Assembly (NCBI GenBank): GCA_020091685.1
Contig: CM034595.1
Location: 42,215,351 to 42,279,350 of the forward strand
Length of the DNA: 64,000 bases
Direction: 5' to 3'
From: Lutjanus erythropterus
Taxonomy: Eukaryota > Chordata > Actinopteri > Lutjaniformes > Lutjanidae
The position numbers and the translations under genes were made by a program. Below the pieces are notes generated by a model. That model was not told the DNA's origin. It did not search any database and worked only from the letters and a program-made list of their open reading frames with translations. Below, piece after piece: positions 24,110 to 35,870 of the stretch. Position 1 is the first letter of the stretch. Every line of letters starts with the position of its first letter.

Positions 24110-24860
24110 ATTTATTCAGTGGTGGACAAAGTTCTCTACCCCAGAACTTGAGTCAGAGTATAGATACTCCTGGTCAAATATTACTCAGCTACAAGTCAAA
24201 GTTGATCAGTCAAAATTTTGCTGAGTTAAAGTTCTAGAGTTCTTGCTTTTTCAGTACATGCTGTATTTTTCACGATGCATTTGCAGAACCTCGAACTCTG
24301 TGAAACCACCTGATGATGCACTGACCTGCTCATAGATCCACTCTGCTACACAAAGTCCATAGAAACACCTATAAAAACTTCAGTGTAGAAATGCAATCAG
24401 AAACAAAAGGACAGCTGTTGTCATTTCTGACATCTGTATTAAAATCACCACATAAAATTAAATTGAATCAATCCAACTTTAAAAGCCTACCAGAATTATT
24501 TCTTTTTTCTAATTATAATAATATATTATATTATTATAATCTTGAGGTTTAATTTTGTCTTTCTCCTGCTGTCACCATTACGAGTTTTGTTTGAATGAAA
24601 GAGGAGAGGTTACTTGTTCTTGTTACAGAGTGCCTGGATGACGTATTTTGCTTTTAAGTCAGTCCCAGTTGAGATGGTACTGTGATTAGTTTCCTTTCCT
24701 TCTGTGAGGAACACAGCATGTGGCCAATCGCATTTTAGAAAGAAAACCACAACAGCTGACTTCAGAGCTGTGCTCAGTCAAAAGTAACAACAACCTTCCT
24801 AGAAATGTAGAGGAGTCAAAAGTACAATATCTGTCTTTGAAATGTGGAGAGAAAGTCAGA
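24110..24860. repeat. Stepladder-type repeat pieces
   Basis: 24117-24240 (GTGGTGGACAAAGTTCTCTAC, AACTTGAGTCAGAGTATAGA) and 24820-24850 (AAAAGTACAATATCTGTC, TTGAAATGTGG) are ends and middle of the repeat behind the array at 21760-23030. The 24250-24780 part is less clear. Confidence 0.45.
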
Positions 24861-24958
24861 AGTTTGTAATAAGTTTTAAATAATAATAATTGTTATTATT
24901 TAGTAGTTTTACACAGTCAAAGCATTTTGATCTGTAAGAATTAAACTTACAAGGAACC

Positions 24959-25045
<87 letters not shown>

Positions 25046-25047
25046 AA
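24959..25047. repeat. Compound (TAA)11(CAA)18 microsatellite
   Basis: TAA units change abruptly to CAA units near 24992 and end with a short ATAACAACAT stretch. The sharp switch suggests expansion on both sides of one T-to-C change. Confidence 0.97.
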
Positions 25048-25518
25048 CAACATAATATCAAAATTATGTAAAGAAAATCTCCTGCTTCTTTTTAACTGGC
25101 TAATTTCTCCTCACAGTAACTTTGTCTTAGAAAATGTAATTTATTTCAAGGAGAACTCAGGCGGCAGGAATTAAGAATAAGTAGAAACAGCTACAACCGG
25201 TTTCATAACCAGTTGAAAACTCCTGTAGTACTGAAACTAATTTAGAATGGCATTTACTTAAAATAAAACAAGCTCTGTAACAAATTCCACACAGAAATTC
25301 TTTGTAACATGTACTTGGGAAATCCTCAGGTAAAGTTTATTTACTCGTAAGAGTAGTTAAATACTGTAGTAGATTTTACAGGCAAATTTATTTCTTAGAC
25401 ACAAAATGTACTCACCTTTGATAGTAAACGTCACTATTTCATTAACTTTGTATCTATTTTCAGAAACTCTAAGGTTTTAAGGTGTACTTTTCATGTAGTG
25501 ATGGTGTTATTTATGAAT

Positions 25519-25635
25519 ATCCTTGCACTTGTGTAGCAGGAGCTAATCAACACAAAGACTAACACGTCAGATTTAACCTGTTGTCTAGCTGCGCCTCACC
25601 TGTGGAAACTTGATTTTGTTAACGCTGTGTTGATA
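25519..25635. repeat. Direct repeat, copy 2
   Basis: Partner of 23949-24055, about 1.57 kb downstream in the same orientation. The intervening segment holds stepladder repeat pieces and the TAA/CAA microsatellite. Confidence 0.6.
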
Positions 25636-25639
25636 CGAC

Positions 25640-26340
25640 CCCCAAATTTGGGCCGGGGAGGAGGGTGTAACAATAAATTAAAGTAACTGAAAAATGGAAG
25701 AAGGGAAATTAGATAGAAAGTGTAGACAAAGTTTCTTTTGTGCTCGCTGACCAGCAGGTTTGAGCTACAGGACGAGGCGTAAACAATAATTAAAAGTAAC
25801 CAGAGAAAAGAAAGAAGGGAAACTGAGACAAAAGTCTAAGCAAAGATTCTTTTATTAACACACTTGAGTTCAAATTAGGTTAACATCAAATTAAGTAAAT
25901 CAAACATTAACCTACTAAATCTAACAACAAAACACACGAAAGACAATGAGTGTCTCTGCTAGCCTGAGCGCTAACAAAACACAGAGACAGAAGACATCGA
26001 GTGTCTCGCAAGCAGGGAAGTGTACAAATCAAATGAGGAGGCAACATGTGACCAACATGTGACCTTGCTAGCTGGGGAAGCTAGCGAAACACATAACACA
26101 CAAAAGACATACAGTCTATCCTGCCCCTGCAGGATGATTCTGCAGACATGCAGACCTCAGTCTGCTGAACGGACTACTGTCTTTTCAGCTGCAGACTCTC
26201 TGCTTTAAAACCACCAGGTCCTGATTGCAGACTCGACTGCTGCTGCAATCACTGCAGCCGCTAAGCTGGGGAGGGGCGGACCTGGGAACAGGAGAGCTCA
26301 GCAACACACAGTTCAGACTGAATCAGTGCTTCATGTTGAG
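25640..26340. other. Unclassified segment, possible LTR-like remnant
   Basis: Begins ACGACCCCCAAATTTGGGCCGGGG, later GAAACTGAGACAAAAGTC and repeated AGACATxGAGTGTCTC words, then CTGCAGACTC words and a GC-rich end (GCTGGGGAGGGGCGGACC). Its composition is unlike the neighbours and it has paired internal words (GTGTCTCTGCTAGCC, GTGTCTCGCAAGC). It might be an LTR or other retroelement remnant, but no primer-binding site or TG/CA ends were established. Confidence 0.25.
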
Positions 26341-26474
26341 GAATTGCATTTGTTTTTTGTTTATTAAGTAACTGTCAGTCTGAATGCTTTCCAATTAAAG
26401 GCAAGAAATGTAATAAATAATATTATTCTGTGACCTGTGAGAATTAAGGATTAAGATTTAGTTTTACATTTTAA

Positions 26475-26590
26475 AAGTTTTAAGATTCAGTGTCAGCCTG
26501 GCGACTTGTCCAGGGTCTACGTCTCGCCCAGTGTCCGCTGGGATCTGTCATAGACTCCAGCTAATTCACTGGATTAACCAAAAACTACAG
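26475..26590. repeat. Dispersed retroposon tail fragment
   Basis: CAGCCTGGCGACTTGTCCAGGG, TCTCGCCCAGTGTCCGCTGGG and GACTCCAGCTAATTCACTGG, in order, match a well-known vertebrate/fish retroposon segment (GGCGACCTGTCCAGGGTG...CTCGCCC...GCTGGGATAGGCTCCAGC). The class is not certain. Confidence 0.6.
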
Positions 26591-26712
26591 ACCTCAGTGA
26601 GTGAAAAAGAACAACAAACTTCTGCACACAATTGACTGTGTTCTTGAATTGTGTTGTGTGCAAACATTAAATTAAATAGCACAGTGTTGTTTATATGTGA
26701 AAATTGCAACTA

Positions 26713-26714
<2 letters not shown>

Positions 26715-26787
<73 letters not shown>
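26715..26787. repeat. (AT)36 microsatellite
   Basis: A perfect AT run ending in ACACACAAC. It is self-complementary and can extrude a cruciform. Confidence 0.98.
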
Positions 26788-26789
<2 letters not shown>

Positions 26790-26793
<4 letters not shown>

Positions 26794-28980
26794 ACAGCAT
26801 TTATTTATTTATTTTTTTTAATTTGTAATCCCTAATTATTTTTTTCTCTGTGACACCTTCCAGACATTCACCTACTGTTATTTGATCTATGAAAAAAAGA
26901 AAGAAAAAAAAACATTTATATGGTCAAATCTTAAATTAATCTTAAGTTACCTGATGCAAAATGAAAGCTAACTAGCTAGCTAATGACTGATGTAGGACTA
27001 TGCTGCGTCTCAGTACTGATACTTTTGTCGGTACACTGTCATGTACACTTTACACACACTGTGCTCACTTGCGTAGTGTGCACATTTCGACAGGGTAGTT
27101 CCGTCTCAAATCCAGGACGTCTGTTGTGCCTTTAATGGAAATGCCAGTTGCAGCTTCTTCATCTTTACTGCCACCCGCCAAAATGTCTGCCGGCTTGTTT
27201 ATTCATTTGTGTTCAATTTCAGCTGAAAACGTACCAATATGTTGATTTATATTGGATTAAACAAACTCAGCCAAATAAATTGGTGGCTTCAATCCGGCAA
27301 CAGTATAGTGGTACATATTGATAAAAATACATGCATGAGTTAGTTGAGCTGTAGTCAATGCAGCTGCTCCCTCGGCTGCCTGGGCCTCCATGTTCACATG
27401 TTTGGTAGCCCGGCCACTGTGTGTTTGAAGCGTGTGATGTGTGTTTAAGGAGCATCACTGAAAGGCTCTGTCATTCACAAGCAAGGATGGGGTGACGTTC
27501 ACCACAACTATATGGGCTTTGGAACACCTGACAGTAAACAGTTTATTTTGTATAATACATTGACTGAACATCAACATTTCAATATAAATTCCATTATGGA
27601 GAATTTGATCTCTATTTTCCAACCTAGTTAGACCATAGGCTGTGTATTAAATTAAGTGTATTGGACATTAAGAGTATATTAGAGTATAATAAATTATTAT
27701 TAGAGGTAGGCCTATAAGAGTTAGGAGCCTGTAAAATAGTCAAGGAATGTGAAATTCTTAGCAACATCTCAGTTTTTATGTTTGGAGATAAATAAATCAG
27801 TGACAAATCTAGATGAAATTAATGAAACTGTATCTGGTGCAATCAGATTCTTTGGCTTTGTCCAAGTCCAACAAAACATTCATCATCATCAAGAAAGAGA
27901 TTCAGTGTTTGCTTTGTTTCACTCCGGGGACAGAAGTTGGACTGGAAGCAGCTAAAATAAAGGCTAAAACAACGACGAACAACGTGTCATGTTTCATTGC
28001 ATTCCCTTATTGCTGTTGGCCGAAAGAATTCGGGACATTTCTTAACCATTTAAGGAGAAAGTTAATCCTGAAACTAATGTGAACTTAACACCAAAACAAC
28101 CTACACCTGTTAACCTAAAAACACTGTATGCGTCCGGATGTGTCGCGCTGATGGATGTGTTGACGGTGGCACGCAGTTACTTTGCAGCGGAGAGGCCAGT
28201 TCACAGTAACAGAAACAGAAAGTGAGCTCTGGAGAACTTTTGGGATTGCTCTGCAACTTTCAATTGATTCAATCGTGGAGGAGTTATTGAAATTGCCACC
28301 TTGAAAGAAATGGAGCAAACCAGAGGAGAAAAAGAGGGGGGGAGAGCTCAACAGGAACAAGTGAGTTTTGGAGTGTAATGAAAGAGAAAAGTGAAAGGGG
28401 GGGAAAAAAGTAGTTTTCAGTTTAACGGAGTGGGAGGCCATGGGGAGGAAGAGGTGTGTGTTTCTGTGTGTGTGTGTGTGTTTGGGTTGTCTTTCTGTGG
28501 CCCTGAAAATAAGATCTATCTTGCCTGGAGCTTACATTTGTCTTTGAGAAACAATACAAACTCCATTTCCCCCTGCAGAGTAATCAGGAATGTGATTTAT
28601 CGATTCTGCGCACAGATCTGCACGCCGGGAAATTGCTTTGTAGTCCTGCAGCAGCGGTGACACACGGGCCTCAGTCTGCACTCACGACAGCATCACAGTC
28701 CATTTCAATGTGTACCCACCCTCGCTAAGTCAATGTTAGTATCAATGGCTGTAATGGAAATGTGCTCTTTGACAAAGCACACAACACAGTGAAGTCAGAG
28801 CAGTTCTTTTGTGCGCTCGGGGTTCTGGATGTAAAAAACCCAATTTATTTTTTTGCACAGGCGATGTTACGTGACTGACAGTCAGAGCGCTGACCTCTGA
28901 ATCGCTGAATCACACCTCCAATTCCTTTCTGATTCATGGAGGTTGGTGCTGTGCTCACTGATTGTTTCCTTTATTTTCTG
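26790..28980. other. Intronic, no gene
   Basis: 27000-27260 has features (CTGCGTCTCAGTACTGATAC, GTCTCAAATCCAGGACG) of a fish repeat. 28340-28480 has purine tracts and a short GT run. No coding exon was recognised. Confidence 0.35.
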
Positions 28981-28984
28981 GGTG

Positions 28985-29250
28985 ATTTTAACCCTCCTGT
29001 TGCCTCGAGGGTCAAAAATAACCTGCTGGTGAGTTTAATCACAGAAAAAAAAATATATTTTCACCATGAAATATGAGGACTTTTACTGAACTTAAAATGA
29101 TTATCAGACAAAGTGCATCATTGCCTTTTTCTTATTTATATAAAAGCTGTAAAACATCAGAGTACAAAGATGGTCTCTGGGTCTTTTTTGACCCAAACCG
29201 TTTACAGATGAATTTAAGTATAAACAAAATTATTTACAGCAACTATAAAA
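28985..29250. repeat. Partial repeat with AACCCTCCTGTTG end
   Basis: AACCCTCCTGTTGCCTCGAGG and GGTCAAAAATAACC at 28989 match one terminus of a common fish element; GTCTTTTTTGACCC near 29178 may be an internal part. No matching inverted end was found. Confidence 0.4.
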
Positions 29251-29594
29251 CATAATAAAGAACAAACCAACACGCAATCCTAGTGCATGACGAAGCTTTG
29301 TGAATTCGCTGCAGCTTTGATTTGCCCTTGTGATTTCCTCTCCATGGCAAAGGCTGAGGCTCATTGGTAGTGTAGTATTTATAGATGACATAATGAAAAT
29401 AATAATAAGAACGTTATACTACCATGCACAGGACACACACAATCATTATCATGGCCTATAATGAAAAAAAAATGCTTCACTGGTTGGAAGATTCACCATT
29501 TTCTGTCTTTAATTCAGTCAATAAATACATAAATTAAGCACAACAAAGGAAGGAACAGCTGGACAAATTAATAAACCTAACAACAAACATAAAA

Positions 29595-29910
29595 CACTAA
29601 GACCTGCAACAATTATGATATTACTAATCTACTATTAAATTAATCTGTTTTGGTAATTGTTTGGCATCATTTTTTAATTAAAAATAATATGAAATTTCTC
29701 TCATTTCTGTTTTTTGTACTCCTCTCTGGCAGTATATAGTATATTTATGGGTTGGGGGAAAAAAACAAGACATTAGAGGACATCATTTTGGAGTTTGATC
29801 AACATTTTTCACCATTTTCTCACACTTAATGGACCAAACAACCGATTGATTAACGGAGAAAATGGTCGACAGATTGTTAGACGATGAAAATAATCGTTCA
29901 GCCCTAAAAA
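29595..29910. mobile_element. Second copy of the GGGCTGCAAC-type MITE
   Basis: Starts AAGACCTGCAACAATTATGA and ends GATGAAAATAATCGTTCAGCCCT, inverted ends of the same element as at 19553. It contains CACCATTTTCTCACACTTAATGG and GACCAAACAACCGATTGATTAA, here in three pieces. Confidence 0.65.
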
Positions 29911-29934
29911 CACTTCATCAGGCTAAACAATTTC

Positions 29935-30085
29935 ACCATATTTTATAGTGAGGTAATCCAAAAGTAACAGAAAGTAATCGAGTTACATTACTTTAATATT
30001 ATGATACTTTAGGATTAGGTTACTGACTACATTTTTTAACAGGTAACCAGTAACTGTATCGTATTACATTTGTAAAGTAACCCGG
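29935..30085. repeat. Fragment of an AGTAACTAGTAACC-type repeat
   Basis: AAGTAATCGAGTTACATTAC and CAGGTAACCAGTAACTG with GTATTACATTTGTAAAGTAAC are typical of a common fish repeat. Ends are undefined. Confidence 0.4.
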
Positions 30086-30559
30086 TTTCATCAGCTGGCC
30101 TGCAGTTTGTTACAGGAAGAAAAACAGAAAACATGAAGCCAGAACTGTTCCCCTTTTTTATTTCATTGAAAATAACATTGGATATTTTAATGATACATTC
30201 AGTGCCAAACAGTTTTCACTTCAGAAATCTGATTCTGACTTCAAATGAACGCTGGTGTTGTCATGTGGCTGTAAACAGGCTGTTTGCTAACACATTAGCC
30301 TTAACAACATCATTTCATAAGTCAGTGTTTTGTTAACAGTTTGTCAAGTTGTCCCCTAAACAAATCTGATAATTCTGCTATAAAACTGCTGTCTAATTAA
30401 TTAAATTTGTTAAAACAGCTGGAATTAATGTTTCAGAGACATTGATTTTTGTTTTATAATACAAAGGCAACTTTCTGACATGGTTTGATCGAATCTAATC
30501 TAGATCTACGTATTGTTTTATTACCCAGGAGGCTCCACGTTTTCAAAAAGGGATTTAGA

Positions 30560-31210
30560 GTGGTAATAAATACTTCCAGCACCAGCGTCTCCTCCCACTC
30601 TAGAGCTTTATCATTTTTGTTTTGTTTTTTATTGTTGACTTCTAAATGACAAATGTTTGTTCAAAGCGTGCTCTGTATGATGATAATAATGAAAACAACA
30701 AAGGGTGAGTCAGGGCTGCTTCACAGACTCTCATTTGATTTACACATGTCCCATAAACATCTAATGGACTCTATAAATTGTATTCCCGGGGGGAAGCGTG
30801 CGAGCCCACGAAACGGCGAGGAATGATCAAAGCAAAGAGCGCGAGCGGGACCACCACGGCGCCAGCCGCTTTGCTTCCAGCGAGTCACACCTGCCGGAGT
30901 GGAGTGGAGCGCGTATCTGTCTAATGTTGGGTGCAGCAGCCCTTATCATTTAGCTCGTGCTCTGGGGCTTTTTAACCCCCTGAACTGAGTGGAAGCTTTA
31001 TGTTGGCGGAGCTCGTCTTGATGTGTTCTCCCACGATAATATTTCACTCTCGCTGGATATCTGCCAGCTCGGTGCTCTCTCGCCGGTGGAATGCAGAGAT
31101 AATAGCGGGGAGCTCAAGATGATTTTTTATGGAGGTGCTTAGTGCCAGCTTCCCAGGCGAAGCCAGGCTGATGCTGTGGTCCGCTGTCTCCCCCTCGTCT
31201 TACTAACCTG
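30560..31210. promoter_or_regulatory. Candidate conserved non-coding element or enhancer, GC-richer island
   Basis: In AT-rich intron, 30785-31110 has many CG dinucleotides (GCGTGCGAGCCCACGAAACG, GCGAGCGGGACCACCACGG), no repeat signature and no long frame. Developmental transcription-factor genes of this kind often carry intronic enhancers, so conservation is plausible. Nothing in the sequence alone proves function. Confidence 0.3.
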
Positions 31211-31219
31211 ATGGTACTG

Positions 31220-32170
31220 TACACCGGAGTCAGGCTCAGAGCTCGTCTGGGTGTGAAATGTCAAACACAGTCTGATAATTGATGAACAAAGAGGTTTAAA
31301 TCGAAGGACTGTGATATATATGTTTGTTTCAGTGCACACTCTCTGCTCTGCACATCAGAGGCTTGGATGTAGGAGAGAAATGGAAGACAGGAGCAATCTG
31401 TTTTTGCTTATTTGATGGCGTTGCCATGTGCTTGGGGTTCTTTGAGGCGATAACAAAAATATGTCAGCATTAACAGCCCATCTGGTCATCTTAAAACAGG
31501 GAATACTACTCAATTTGAGAATTTAAGAAGGTATGTAGCAGTTAAAAATAGAAGAGCGTGTTTTAGATTAAAGTATTTTTTAAATAGAACTGTGCACGGC
31601 CACAGCGAGTGACTTTGGTAGGTTTGTTTAAAAGCACCGGACCTGCAGGATGTACAAAGTTTTAATCATCACTGCCTGACAAGTTCATTTAAAACTTATC
31701 TGCTAGAAAACAAGAGCCTGAAAAGCCAGAGTCTGTTAAAAAATGCTGTCTTTTCAGTTGGTGCATGCTGACAAAGCTTGGTCGAGGTGAAGACGCTCAC
31801 AGTTTGGGCCCATTGCTGCACATCAGTGTGGTCACCCCCACGCTGTGAGGATGTGATTAAAATAGAAGTTAGATTTGATTACATTAAACTAGATTACATT
31901 ATGCAGTCCAGTTGAGTGCACGGGTTACCCTTTACTCTCAGATGTATTTGGAATGTGTGTTTTTTTGCTACAAACATTTGTGTTTTGCATAAAAGGAAAG
32001 GAACCTGAACAAGCTTGGCACAGAATATACAACCAGGATTTCACACCAAACACTCACAACAGCGCAGAGGAAGGAAAGGCAGGAGGAATGTAGCTATTCT
32101 CTTAAAAATTGTGAAACAGCACTCTTGATTTTCCTGAAAGTGTTTTTATCTTAAAGTTAAATCACAGATG
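31220..32170. other. Intronic, nothing recognised
   Basis: Short frames and AT-rich sequence only. Confidence 0.4.
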
Positions 32171-32171
32171 G

Positions 32172-33210
32172 TTTGGTTACACTTTATTTGAAGGGATACT
32201 GTCATAACCATGTCATGCCATCACATGTGGCTGGTTTTGACATGAGACCATCTTAAGTGTGTCATTAACATTTCCCTTGACCTCAAGTTAAGTGCTACAT
32301 TTTGGACTTGTCGTCGAAAGGTCATTAAGTTTTATTACACTGACAAATGCTTTTGTAACTGAGTCATGCATGAATAATTTCCTGGACTTTAACTAAAGTG
32401 GTACCATTTGAACTTGTCGTAAAGATGTCATTAAATGTTGTAAGGCCAGTGTGACAACAGAGTACAGTACCAAGGTGATTTAACTGATGGACAGACAGCG
32501 GTTAGCTTGTTTACTTGTAGCTAAAGTAGGCTAGCTGCTGTCTGCTGTTACCTGTAGCTGGCATTAGCTATTTAGCTTGGTTAGCTGTGGTGCTAGCCAC
32601 CTAATTACTTGACTCAGCATTTCAATTTGTCATAAAGATGTCATTAAATGTTATAAGGCTAATGTGATGACAGAGTACAGTACCAAGGTGATTTAGCTGA
32701 TGGATGGACAGCGGTTAGTTTGTTTACTTGTTGCTAAAGTAGGCTAACTGCTGTTGTACCTGGCATTGTACTAGCTACCTGACTCAGCATTTGGACTTGT
32801 CATAAGATGTCATTAGGTGTTTTAAGGCTAGTTTGATGACAGAGGACAGTATCAAGGTGATTTATCTTACAGAGTTACCCAAATTAGCTAGTTTACTTTT
32901 TGCTAAATTAGGCTAACTGCTGTCTGCTGTTACCTGGAGCTGGAATTAGCTAGTTAGCTCAGTTAGCTATAGAGCTAGCTGCTTAATTAGCTGACTCAGG
33001 CCTGGGGTTTCAGGAGCCAAACCCAGAAAGAAAACCATCTTGGTACTGTATTCCCTGTCATCAAAGAATGTACACTGTGCATTAAAATTGACACAAGTGG
33101 CCGAATGACACTTAATGACAGCAGTCATAAACATTCATAAAAACTCCCTCATGTTCATGACAGGCATCATGTCTTATGAACGCCCTTTCAACAAAATAAA
33201 ACTGAGGCAC
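32172..33210. mobile_element. About 1-kb terminal-inverted-repeat element carrying a minisatellite
   Basis: The left end (GGTTACACTTTATTTGAAGG) is roughly inverted at the right end (GAACGCCCTTTCAACAAAATAAAA). Subterminal text includes CTGTCATAACCATGTCATG on the left and TCATGACAGGCATCATG on the right. The middle is a tandem repeat listed separately. The end sequences resemble a common fish MITE. No coding capacity. Confidence 0.6.
32405..33000. repeat. Three-unit tandem repeat, units about 170-213 bp
   Basis: The word GATGTCATTA recurs at 32424, 32637 and 32806, giving periods of 213 and 169 bases. Each unit also carries ACAGAGxACAGTA, CAAGGTGATTTA, TTTACTT(G/T)T and GCTAAA(G/T)TAGGCTA, in the same order. 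Unit 2 is shortened. Many GCTAGC/TTAGCT words give short local palindromes. Confidence 0.85.
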
Positions 33211-33214
33211 AAAT

Positions 33215-34690
33215 TGACAGGTAAAAATTAATTAGATTAGATTAGAATATGTTTTTCTCATTTTTTGTTCATGTGAAATTGAGGCTAGTATTATCTCTTG
33301 GGACCTCTGAAAATTATTCAGATGAAACAACCTGAGACAGGAACACCCCTTTTTGATTACTCAGGTCATAAACAAATACAACCTGTACTAAAAGGTTGTG
33401 AGTCAGCTTTCCCTAAAATGGTCACAGACCAGAAAGGTTGGGAAGTATTATCACAGAGGATTATGGGATACTGGCTGGGATGAATTTGGAAGTTTATTAG
33501 ATTTAGTTTATAAGAAGAGCACTGGCTTCAGAGTATTATCCTCCGTCTCCCTCACGTTAACAGCCTGTCTCACCGGAGGCTTGAGGCTGATGTTACTTAG
33601 CCAGAAAAGTTGTGGTTCGTCTTTTCCCACTGAGATTTAACTCAACCGAAGATCGTGTCTGCCTCCAAGAAATGTTTATGTCAATGAAAATATAACAATC
33701 TGCACATTGCAAACATATGAAAACCGGTAAACTGAGAGCCATTACCCTTTAAGACAGCTGTTTCTGAGTTTCCCAGAGCTGAACATACTCTGTCTCTGAC
33801 ATCCATCGTTCAGTAATCTCCTCCACTGTGTGTGCGTGCGTTTGGGTTGGCCTCGTACTGTACCATGTTTCACCGTCAAAGCAGAACCAGCTGGAATGCG
33901 AGCGTGAGCAGTTTGCACCTGCAACACCATTGTTCCCATAATGAAAAGCACACCAGTCCCACAGGGAGAATTCAACGGGGTCTTGTAGCACGGAGACAAG
34001 GTTGACCTGTGGATTTAAGAGAGTGACAGACTCCCGGGACTAAATCATCATCTCGATGAGGCGGCCTGGGGCTGGCGCAGCTGCGTGCCAGTGGTACGAG
34101 GTCTTCGGACACACCCTGTTTGTCTGCAGTGATACTCCCCCCTCTGTGAGGTTTTCTCATACGTATTTTTCTCATGAGCAGTGTTTTTCTCTTCATGAGC
34201 TTACATAAATGTGTCCCCTGTGTGCCCAGAGAACTCAAACAACGTTTAACCGTAAATCACTTAGACCGCAAAGCCCCCATAAGAAGGTGGTAGTCGACTT
34301 GGAGTTGAGGAGACTGGGCTGAAAGTTAGTGGTTTGAATTCCTAGCTGTGCATGGGAAAGTCTGTGTGGAGAAAAACGCAGTAACTGTCATTGTGTTGCA
34401 GTTTGACGAGCACAAAACCACAAGGGCAGCCCCCCAGACGCGGCCCATGAGTGCAAGTGCTCAGTATTTAACTGTATGAGGCTTTACTGTAGGAGATAAT
34501 GTGCGTAAATATGTATGACTGCATAAATGAGAGGCAGGGAGCGTTGATAAAGAGCATGCTTGCTCAGCAAACTTCTCCTGCATTAAGTGAAGCTAAAGAA
34601 TACCAACATCAGTGAAAGCAGGATTAGGAACTTGATGCCCCGCAGGGCCTGAGAGGAAAGTTACAGCGAACACGGCGCATACGTTGCATT
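33215..34690. other. Intronic, two overlapping minus-strand frames, not assigned
   Basis: On the minus strand, 33749-33991 stays open for 80 codons with a Trp- and Glu-rich, protein-like composition (for example GETWYSTRP and TEYVQLWETQKQ). I recognise no family, and no splice sites or start support it. It may be a remnant of an unknown element or chance. Confidence 0.2.
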
Positions 34691-34694
34691 GTTA

Positions 34695-34910
34695 AGATTC
34701 AGTGTTTGCAGGTGGCTCATGCATTTTTCTATCCGAGGGCATTGATTTTGGAAATCCAATAGATGGCCACACTCCTCGGGCTCCTCTCTCATTACCACGG
34801 TATCAGCCCCGCTTGATATTCATGGTGGAATATTATGAGAAGATAAATCGTTTAATCTTAGTTTTTATTGAACCGTGTCATGAGTGAGACACTCCCCTCC
34901 ATCCTGTGGG
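34695..34910. promoter_or_regulatory. Candidate conserved non-coding element
   Basis: A repeat-free segment with even composition (AATCCAATAGATGGCCACAC, AAGATAAATCGTTTAATC) stands out from the AT-rich flanks. Guess based on texture only. Confidence 0.2.
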
Positions 34911-35639
34911 TGTAGCTGAAGCGCTTTGATAGAATGATGGATTAGAAATTAGCCTGTGAGGGAATTTAGCAAAAACAGGATCGAACTCCAATCCGCTTGA
35001 GTTTCACCACACGCACGGTGATTTATATGCAAAAAGACTTTCAGTGTCCTGACATTGCACTATTCCACAGCTCGTTACGGTATGTGCTAAAAGCTGAATA
35101 CATGATTTTTTTTTTAAAGTACTGTACCTTATCAAAAAAAAGTATCCCACCGTAAAAGTGTCTTTCAGTGTTTTTCAAAGTTTTGGCTGACAACTTTTGC
35201 CTGTTTCTGTGTTGTTTTCGTCACTGCGTGTCAAAGAGATCAATCAGAAAAAGGGGACGGGTCTGTAACAGCCTTTTCCTCGGATTTCCTGTTAAAATTT
35301 GGATTTCTGTAGGTGATGCTTTTTGCTTTTTGTGTGCAGATACATCGTACTCATATCAGCTTTCCAGCTAGATTTTACAGCGACGCCACCTATTGGCTGG
35401 CTGCAATGTCTAAAATCTAAATCTTCACATTTACAGATGACACAGTTGTGTTCGTTTTCTGTCAGCTGTAGTTGTCCTGTGATGTGGGAATGTCAAGCAT
35501 TTTGATCCGTTTTGGAGTCCAGTGTGCTTTGAGCCACTACAGGCTGTATGTAGTCATGTGTTTAGTCAGGCTTTAGTGCTACACTGTATAAAATTACTGG
35601 TTAGGCGACCAAACTGGTCTTCATGAAGGTTACTGTCAG

Positions 35640-35870
35640 AGCAAAAACTTGCAAAACCAAGCAAAAACTCTGAGCCCGAAGCCAAAAGTATCAGCGGTGT
35701 TAGGATCTTCAGGGAACCATGAATGTCTGCACCAAATTTCATGGAAATTCATCCAGGAGCTGTTGAGATATTTCAGTCTGGATCAAAGTGGTAGCCTAAC
35801 CGAACCTGCTGTCCCTGGAGCCATGCTGCAACCATCGCTAGAAAATGTGAGGGAGCATGCAATTTTATTT
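35640..35870. repeat. Percomorph dispersed repeat, partial copy
   Basis: TGAATGTCTGCACCAAATTTC, ATGGAAATTCATCCA and GTTGAGATATTTCAGTCTGG, with CCATGCTGC at the end, are the typical inner words of a repeat seen across percomorph genomes. Related pieces are at 7780-7855 and 55380-55830. 4865-4905 shares GAGGGGGAGCATGCAAT with 35848-35865. Confidence 0.65.

Noticed and set aside
32405-33000. CRISPR-like array
   Set aside because: Repeat units are about 170-213 bases and directly abutting; there are no short repeats with unique spacers, and the organism is a vertebrate.
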